A DNA stretch of 10,411 bases from Candidatus Krumholzibacteriia bacterium (lineage in GTDB: Bacteria; Krumholzibacteriota; Krumholzibacteriia; LZORAL124-64-63), in NCBI GenBank assembly GCA_027056825.1, contig JALUJS010000287.1:1-10411 (forward strand), in the 5' to 3' direction. Each line of letters begins with the position of its first letter. Position 1 is the first letter of the stretch. The notes under the pieces are model-generated. The model worked only from the letters and a program-made list of their open reading frames with translations. It had not been told where the DNA came from and did no database searches. Position numbers and translations under genes: made by a program. This document shows, piece after piece, positions 6,662 to 10,411 of this stretch.

Positions 6662-7426
6662 ATGCATCCGGAGATCCTGGGCGTCATCAAGAGTTACGGA
6701 TTGATGTTGGCGCTGAGCTTCAGCCTGGGACTGTGGCTGAGCATCCGCCTGGGCCGGCCGCGGGGCCTGGACCAGGAGACCATCATGGACCTGGTCTTCG
6801 GGGTCCTCGTCTCCAGCATCATCGGGGTGCGCTTGTTCTTCGTCCTGACGCACACCCGGGACTTCCACCCCTGGTATCGCGCCTTCGCCATCTGGGACGG
6901 AGGCCTGACCCTGTACGGCGGAATTCTGCTGGCGGCGGCCACGGTCTGGTTCATGTGCCGGCGCCGGGGAATTCCCTTCCTGCTCATCGCGGACATCTTC
7001 TCGCCCGGCGTGGCCCTGGGCATCGGTATCACCCGCATCGGGTGTTTCCTGGCCGGCTGCTGCTTCGGCAAGCCCACGTCCTGCAGCTGCGGCGTTCATT
7101 TCCCGGCCGGGTCTCCCGCGGTGGAGGCGTACGGGCCCGTGGCGGTCTATCCCACCCAGCTGTTCAGTTCGGCGGGAGGCTTCGTCATCAGCGCCCTGCT
7201 GTTGCTGGCCCTGTCCCGTTCCCGGCGACGGGGCGTGGTCTTCGCCCTCTTCCTGATCCTGTACGGGATCCAGCGCTTTGCCGTGGACTTCCTGCGCTTC
7301 TATACCACAGACCAGATGATCGCGGGCCTGACCAACAACCAGTGGATCAGTGTGGGGCTCCTGGTGGCGGGCGCCCTGCTGCTGGTCCTGCTGCCCCGAG
7401 CCGGGAGGTCCGCTCATGACGCGTGA
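6662..7426 (+). CDS. lgt: Prolipoprotein diacylglyceryl transferase
   Basis: Lgt moves diacylglycerol from phosphatidylglycerol to the lipobox cysteine of prolipoproteins, the first step of lipoprotein maturation in the inner membrane. The 254 residues hold about six or seven membrane helices. Recognisable motifs are GVRLFFVL (55-62), WDGGLTLYGGIL (78-89), RIGCFLAGCCFG (125-136; Arg125 matches the essential Arg143 of E. coli), YPTQLF (163-168) and FLRF (210-213). E. coli has His103 in the second motif; Tyr85 here is a variant I believe is common outside Proteobacteria. The protein is cysteine-rich near the active site (128, 133, 134, 141, 143). ATG 6662 has GAAGGGA (6647-6653) 8 bases upstream. 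The 71-base gap after rodA is the largest in the cluster but holds no clear promoter. The 3' end overlaps aroE by 11 bases. Confidence 0.94.
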   Translation: MHPEILGVIKSYGLMLALSFSLGLWLSIRLGRPRGLDQETIMDLVFGVLVSSIIGVRLFFVLTHTRDFHPWYRAFAIWDGGLTLYGGILLAAATVWFMCRRRGIPFLLIADIFSPGVALGIGITRIGCFLAGCCFGKPTSCSCGVHFPAGSPAVEAYGPVAVYPTQLFSSAGGFVISALLLLALSRSRRRGVVFALFLILYGIQRFAVDFLRFYTTDQMIAGLTNNQWISVGLLVAGALLLVLLPRAGRSAHDA

Positions 7427-8297
7427 CCTGTTGGCCCTCACGGGGGGAAGGCTGCAGCGCGACGGCCGACCGTGGACCCCCGCCGAATCCTTCCTGGCCG
7501 TGGTGGGGGACCCGGTGTCCCATTCCCTGAGTCCCGCGTTGCAGGGAGCGGCCCTGCAGGAGCGCGGCCTGGACCACGAGTACCTGGCCCTCGGGGTTCC
7601 GGCGGACGAACTGGCCGGCCTGCGAACCTTTCCCGGCTGCGAACACCTGGTCGGTTGCAACATCACCTCGCCGCACAAGCAGGCCGTCGCCGGCATGTGC
7701 GACGCCCTGACCCCGGCGGCCCGGCGCCTGGGCGCGGTCAACACCGTCCGCCGGGAGGAGGACGGGACCTGGACCGGACACAATACCGACAGCGGCGGGC
7801 TGCTCATGGTCCTGTCGGCTGTCCGGGGCCAGGATGCGCAGGGGACGACGGCGGCGGTCCTGGGCACCGGCGGGGCCGCGCGCGCGGCGGTGGACGCCCT
7901 GTGCCGCTGGGGCGCACCCCTGGTGACGGTCTTCCATCACACGGCGGAGGCCGGCGAACGCTTCCGGAGCTGGCTGGAGGAGGCGGAGTTCGCAACCCCC
8001 GTGCAGGTCCTGCCCCTGGCCGAAGCGGCGGACGCCACCGCCGGGGTGTGGATCAACGCCCTGGCGCGGGATGTGAGCATCGCTTCCCTGCTGCCGGTGG
8101 CCGCGCCCACCGAGGACACCGTCCTGCTGGATCTCCGCTACGGCGCGGGGTTGCCGGCCGAGCAACTGCCCCTGGGTTTCCGCGCCGTCGACGGCCTGCC
8201 CCTGCTTGTGATGCAGGGCGGGTTGTCGTTCGCCTGGTGGTTCGGGCCGCCGGTGCCCTGGGACGCCATGCGCAAGGCCGTGGCGCCGGCAGGTTGA
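7416..8297 (+). CDS. aroE: Shikimate dehydrogenase (AroE family), cofactor side divergent
   Basis: AroE reduces 3-dehydroshikimate to shikimate in aromatic amino-acid synthesis. The 293 residues include about 22 extra at the N-terminus compared with E. coli AroE. The substrate side is intact: GDPVSHSLSP (31-40; Ser37, Ser39), NITSPHK (82-88; catalytic Lys88), GAVNT (106-110; Asn109), GHNTD (121-125; catalytic Asp125), Tyr242 and Gln267. The Rossmann loop is GTGGAA (150-155) instead of GAGGA. The NADP-selecting NRT...R motif of E. coli reads HHTAEAGE (174-181), and the usual NAT(S/P)xG loop reads NALARD (214-219). Ser-Pro is followed by ALQG rather than xHN. Cofactor preference may therefore differ. 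ATG 7416 has GGGAGG (7403-7408) 7 bases upstream and lies inside the end of lgt, so translation is probably coupled. Confidence 0.9.
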   Translation: MTRDLLALTGGRLQRDGRPWTPAESFLAVVGDPVSHSLSPALQGAALQERGLDHEYLALGVPADELAGLRTFPGCEHLVGCNITSPHKQAVAGMCDALTPAARRLGAVNTVRREEDGTWTGHNTDSGGLLMVLSAVRGQDAQGTTAAVLGTGGAARAAVDALCRWGAPLVTVFHHTAEAGERFRSWLEEAEFATPVQVLPLAEAADATAGVWINALARDVSIASLLPVAAPTEDTVLLDLRYGAGLPAEQLPLGFRAVDGLPLLVMQGGLSFAWWFGPPVPWDAMRKAVAPAG

Positions 8298-8306
8298 CAC
8301 GTCGAT

Positions 8307-8320
8307 CCTCCTCCCGGAGG
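8307..8320 (+). promoter_or_regulatory. Hairpin that could mask the comF ribosome binding site
   Basis: CCTCC (8307-8311) can pair perfectly with GGAGG (8316-8320) across a TCCC loop. GGAGG is the 5' part of the comF Shine-Dalgarno stretch GGAGGGGAG (8316-8324). In the mRNA this would compete with ribosome binding unless ribosomes finishing aroE nearby (stop at 8295-8297) open it. The stem is short, and its right arm is an SD sequence, so chance complementarity is possible. Confidence 0.35.
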
Positions 8321-8331
8321 GGAGAGCCCGC

Positions 8332-9066
8332 ATGGCGGGTTTTCCGCACCTTGTCCTTGAGGGTTTGCTGGAACTGCTGCACCCGGAATGCTGCTGCCTG
8401 TGCGGCGCGCGCCGGGAAGAGGTCCCCTGGTGTGAGCCGGGGCCGCCGCTCGCGGGTTTGCGCCCCTGGGACGCTCCCCACCTGTGCCTGGGATGCCGCG
8501 GACAACTGGAACGGGGTGGGCCCCTGAGTGGGCGCCTGGACGATGAGGTTCCCGTCCACGGCGCGTCGGCGACCAGCGGGGACCTGGTGCGGGTGATCGG
8601 GGCCTGGAAGTACCACGGCCTGCGCGGGGTCGCGTGGCCGTTGGCGGGGATTGTCGCCCGGGCCCTGGATCGCGCCGGCCTGGCGCCGACGGTGCCGTCG
8701 GCCCTGGTTCCCATTCCCCTGCACACCGGAAGACGCCGCGCCCGGGGCTTCAACCAGGCCGCCATGCTGGCCGGGTTGCTGGCAAGGGCATGGGGAACCG
8801 CAGTGCGGGACGATATCCTGGCTCGCCGCCGGCCTACGCGGCAGCAGGCGCGGATCGCCTCCGCCGCGGACAGGCGCCGTAACGTGGCGGGTGTGTTCGC
8901 CGCGCGGTCCGCCGGGAATTCCGGCGACGCCCCGGTACTGTGGCTGGTGGACGACGTGGTGACCACCGGCGCCACGGCCTGCGCGGCGGCAGCCTCCCTG
9001 CGGGCGGCAGGATGGCCGCTGGGCGGGGTCGTCTGCGTCGGACTCTCCGGCGCGTTGGCGGGTTGA
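8332..9066 (+). CDS. comF: ComF family phosphoribosyltransferase-like protein
   Basis: ComF/GntX-type proteins have an N-terminal zinc finger and a C-terminal phosphoribosyltransferase fold. ComF is needed for uptake and processing of transforming DNA in competent bacteria, but homologues occur widely in others and the reaction is unknown. In the 244 residues, the zinc finger is Cys22-x2-Cys25 with Cys52-x2-Cys55 (Cys20, Cys21 and Cys34 are nearby). Then come AWKYHG (91-96), VPIPLHTGRRRARGFNQA (126-143), RRPTRQQARIAS (166-177) with RRRNVAGVF (181-189), and the PRPP-binding loop LVDDVVTTGAT (205-215). All are family hallmarks in order, and the length is standard. The ATG has GGAGGGGAG (8316-8324) upstream. 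It is probably the last gene of the radC-mre cluster, separated from aroE by 34 bases and from pgk by a new promoter. No other competence gene is visible. Confidence 0.93.
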   Translation: MAGFPHLVLEGLLELLHPECCCLCGARREEVPWCEPGPPLAGLRPWDAPHLCLGCRGQLERGGPLSGRLDDEVPVHGASATSGDLVRVIGAWKYHGLRGVAWPLAGIVARALDRAGLAPTVPSALVPIPLHTGRRRARGFNQAAMLAGLLARAWGTAVRDDILARRRPTRQQARIASAADRRRNVAGVFAARSAGNSGDAPVLWLVDDVVTTGATACAAAASLRAAGWPLGGVVCVGLSGALAG

Positions 9067-9076
9067 TCCCGCCGGG

Positions 9077-9105
9077 TTGACACCGCTCCGCGCGACTCCT
9101 AAACT
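9077..9105 (+). promoter_or_regulatory. Strong sigma70-type promoter for pgk
   Basis: TTGACA (9077-9082), a perfect -35 box, is followed after exactly 17 bases by TAAACT (9100-9105), a 4/6 match to TATAAT. Transcription would begin near 9112, leaving a leader of about 59 bases before the pgk ATG at 9171. It starts 11 bases after the comF stop, so pgk is very likely its own transcription unit, although read-through from comF is possible. This is the best promoter match in the window, as expected for a highly expressed glycolytic gene. Confidence 0.7.
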
Positions 9106-9114
9106 GCGCGGTGC

Positions 9115-9135
9115 CGGCCGGGAATCCCCCGGCCG
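9115..9135 (+). promoter_or_regulatory. GC hairpin at the 5' end of the pgk leader
   Basis: Positions 9115-9122 and 9128-9135 form a perfect 8-bp all-GC stem (CGGCCGGG with CCCGGCCG) with a 5-base AATCC loop. It begins about 3 bases after the predicted transcription start, as 5' stabilising hairpins do. A TTTT run follows at 9143-9146, but 7 bases after the stem, too far and too short for a good intrinsic terminator. It might still weakly stop transcripts arriving from comF. Function is inferred only from position. Confidence 0.5.
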
Positions 9136-9170
9136 CGGCGGCTTTTCACGCTTCAAACACGGTGGTTGTC

Positions 9171-10370
9171 ATGTCCAGGAAACAGAATATCGCCGCCTGG
9201 GATCCCGCGGGAGCCCGGGTTCTGGTCCGTGTGGATTTCAACGTTCCTCTCGACGGTGACCGCAACATCACCGACGACACCCGCATCACCGCCGCCCTGC
9301 CGACGGTAAGCCACCTGGTCGAGCGGGGGGCGAAAGTGATCCTGATGAGCCATCTGGGGCGTCCCAAAGGCAAGATCCAGCCGGCCATGTCCCTGCGGCC
9401 TGTCGCCGATCGCTTGGCCGAGCTGCTGGACGCGCCGGTGAAGTTCGCCCAGGACACGGTGGGGCCGGATGCCGTCGAGCGGGCCGGGGGCCTTAAGCCG
9501 GGCGAAGTCCTGTTGCTGGAGAACCTGCGCTTCAATCCGGGGGAGACGAGCAACGATCCCGGGTTCGCCGCCGCCCTGGCCGGGTTGGGAGAGTGTTTCG
9601 TCAACGACGCGTTCGGCACGGCCCACCGGGCCCACGCCTCGACCGTGGGCGTGCCCCGGGTGCTCGGGGGCGGCCGCGCGGGTTTCCTGATGGAGAAGGA
9701 GCTCGCCCACCTGGGCGCCCTGCTCGAGGATCCCCAGCGGCCCTTCGTGGCCGTGCTGGGCGGTGCGAAGGTTTCCGGCAAGGTGGATGTCATCCTGAAC
9801 CTGCTGGACACCGTCGATGTTCTCCTGCTGGGCGGGGGCATGATCTTCACCTTCTTCCGGCAGTCGGGCCTGGCCATCGGCAAGAGCCTGCTGGACGAGG
9901 AGGCCCTGGATGTGGCCGCGGAGATCATGGCCAAGGCCCGGGACGCGCGTGCCGAACTGATCCTGCCCGAGGACGTGGTGGTCGCCTCGGAGTTCAGCGA
10001 CGCCGCGGATTCCCGGGAGGTCCTGGTGACGGATATTCCCGACGACTGGATGGGCCTGGACATCGGTTCCCGCACCGCGGCCCGCTACCGGGAGGTCCTG
10101 GCCGGGGCCCGCTCGATTTTCTGGAACGGGCCCATGGGAGTTTTCGAATTGCCCCGGTTCGCCACCGGCACCCGGGAGGTGGGTGCGGCCGTGGCCGAAG
10201 CCACCGACAGCGGGGCCGTGAGCGTGGTGGGAGGCGGCGACAGCGTGGCCGCGGTGAACCAGCTCGGGCTGGCCGACCGCATCACCCATATCTCCACCGG
10301 GGGAGGCGCCTCCCTGGAGTTCATGGCGGGCCGCGCCCTGCCTGGAGTCGAGGCCCTGTCCGACGCCTGA
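9171..10370 (+). CDS. pgk: Phosphoglycerate kinase
   Basis: Pgk transfers phosphate from 1,3-bisphosphoglycerate to ADP in cytosolic glycolysis, and works in reverse in gluconeogenesis or CO2 fixation. The 399 residues match the bacterial norm (about 390-400). The substrate side has RVDFNVP (20-26), Arg38, SHLGRPKG (60-67), ENLRF (117-121) and NDAFGTAHRAHAST (145-158). The nucleotide side has GGAKVSGK (197-204), WNGPMGVFE (318-326), GGGDS (354-358) and STGGGASLE (375-383). All catalytic elements are present and nothing is missing. ATG 9171 is chosen because the family similarity starts within ten residues and GGTGG (9161-9165) is suitably placed. An in-frame GTG at 9111 would fall at the predicted transcription start and add a non-conserved Ala/Pro-rich leader. 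In many bacteria gap precedes pgk; here comF does, and what follows lies outside the window. Confidence 0.98.
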   Translation: MSRKQNIAAWDPAGARVLVRVDFNVPLDGDRNITDDTRITAALPTVSHLVERGAKVILMSHLGRPKGKIQPAMSLRPVADRLAELLDAPVKFAQDTVGPDAVERAGGLKPGEVLLLENLRFNPGETSNDPGFAAALAGLGECFVNDAFGTAHRAHASTVGVPRVLGGGRAGFLMEKELAHLGALLEDPQRPFVAVLGGAKVSGKVDVILNLLDTVDVLLLGGGMIFTFFRQSGLAIGKSLLDEEALDVAAEIMAKARDARAELILPEDVVVASEFSDAADSREVLVTDIPDDWMGLDIGSRTAARYREVLAGARSIFWNGPMGVFELPRFATGTREVGAAVAEATDSGAVSVVGGGDSVAAVNQLGLADRITHISTGGGASLEFMAGRALPGVEALSDA

Positions 10371-10373
10371 TAC

Positions 10374-10386
10374 GGCGGGCGCCGCC
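10374..10386 (+). terminator. Short hairpin after pgk, doubtful terminator
   Basis: GGCGG (10374-10378) and CCGCC (10382-10386) form a 5-bp stem with a 3-base loop, 3 bases after the pgk stop codon. It is followed by TAAAACCC, not a T-run, so it lacks the usual mark of an intrinsic terminator. The remaining 25 bases to the window end are comparatively AT-rich and show no gene start; they may hold the next promoter or start region. Confidence 0.25.
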
Positions 10387-10411
10387 TAAAACCCGGATTA
10401 TTGAATCGCGT

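Noticed and set aside
8294..8299. Perfect TTGACA at the aroE stop as a promoter for comF
   Set aside because: No -10 element lies 16-18 bases downstream; that position is the Shine-Dalgarno stretch GAGGGG.
433..9066. A novel defence, mobile or toxin system hidden in the cluster
   Set aside because: Every open frame of size on the + strand matches a known core family from end to end. No unexplained gene of over about 50 residues remains, and there are no tRNA, integrase, repeat or base-composition breaks.
7347..9083. 578-residue minus-strand open frame opposite aroE and comF, and a similar one at 6509-7867
   Set aside because: Both span several well-identified + strand genes, are low in hydrophobic core residues and rich in Arg/Pro/Gln/Gly, and show no family motif.
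9111..9170. Upstream GTG start for pgk, adding 20 residues
   Set aside because: It coincides with the predicted transcription start, has no ribosome binding site, and the added residues are Ala/Pro-rich and absent from Pgk proteins.

Overview
The window is a gene-dense stretch of a high-GC bacterial chromosome. All but the first gene are on the + strand. The content points to a rod-shaped, probably Gram-negative bacterium: it carries the whole MreB elongasome (mreB, mreC, mreD, PBP2, rodA), followed by lipoprotein diacylglyceryl transferase, shikimate dehydrogenase, a ComF-type phosphoribosyltransferase and phosphoglycerate kinase. The phylum cannot be fixed from these genes. There is no RNA gene, insertion sequence, CRISPR array or phage gene. 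Most of what is present is core housekeeping.

Layout. Positions 1-91 form a perfect 39-bp inverted repeat with a 13-nt loop. It cuts through the 5' end of a minus-strand aspartate kinase gene (start GTG at 164), and looks like a fold-back artefact at a sequence end rather than biology. Positions 165-432 are a divergent promoter region: a good sigma70-type promoter faces aspartate kinase, a weak one faces radC, and each is overlapped by a small hairpin. From 433 to 9066 runs one long, compact gene cluster: radC, mreB, mreC, mreD, mrdA (PBP2), rodA, lgt, aroE, comF. The junctions mreC/mreD, mrdA/rodA and lgt/aroE overlap by 4, 4 and 11 bases, and mreD/mrdA are 1 base apart. The largest gap, 71 bases, lies before lgt. 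A new promoter with a perfect TTGACA -35 box then drives pgk (9171-10370), whose leader starts with a strong GC hairpin.

How the genes work together. MreB filaments, MreC, MreD, the transpeptidase PBP2 and the glycosyltransferase RodA form the complex that builds side-wall peptidoglycan. Lgt makes the first modification of lipoproteins in the same membrane. AroE (aromatic precursors) and ComF (DNA uptake/processing) are probably transcriptional passengers. radC directly upstream of mreBCD is also known from Bacillus subtilis, so that part of the order is old.

The points most worth a second look are molecular details inside otherwise ordinary genes: a Cys-Cys-His-Cys set in PBP2 with nearly the spacing of a known metal site; a RodA about 50 residues longer than E. 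coli RodA, with two probable extra membrane helices; an AroE that keeps its shikimate-binding residues but has lost the usual NADP-recognition arginines; the fold-back at the left edge; and the pgk leader hairpin. I found no convincing undescribed multi-gene system.
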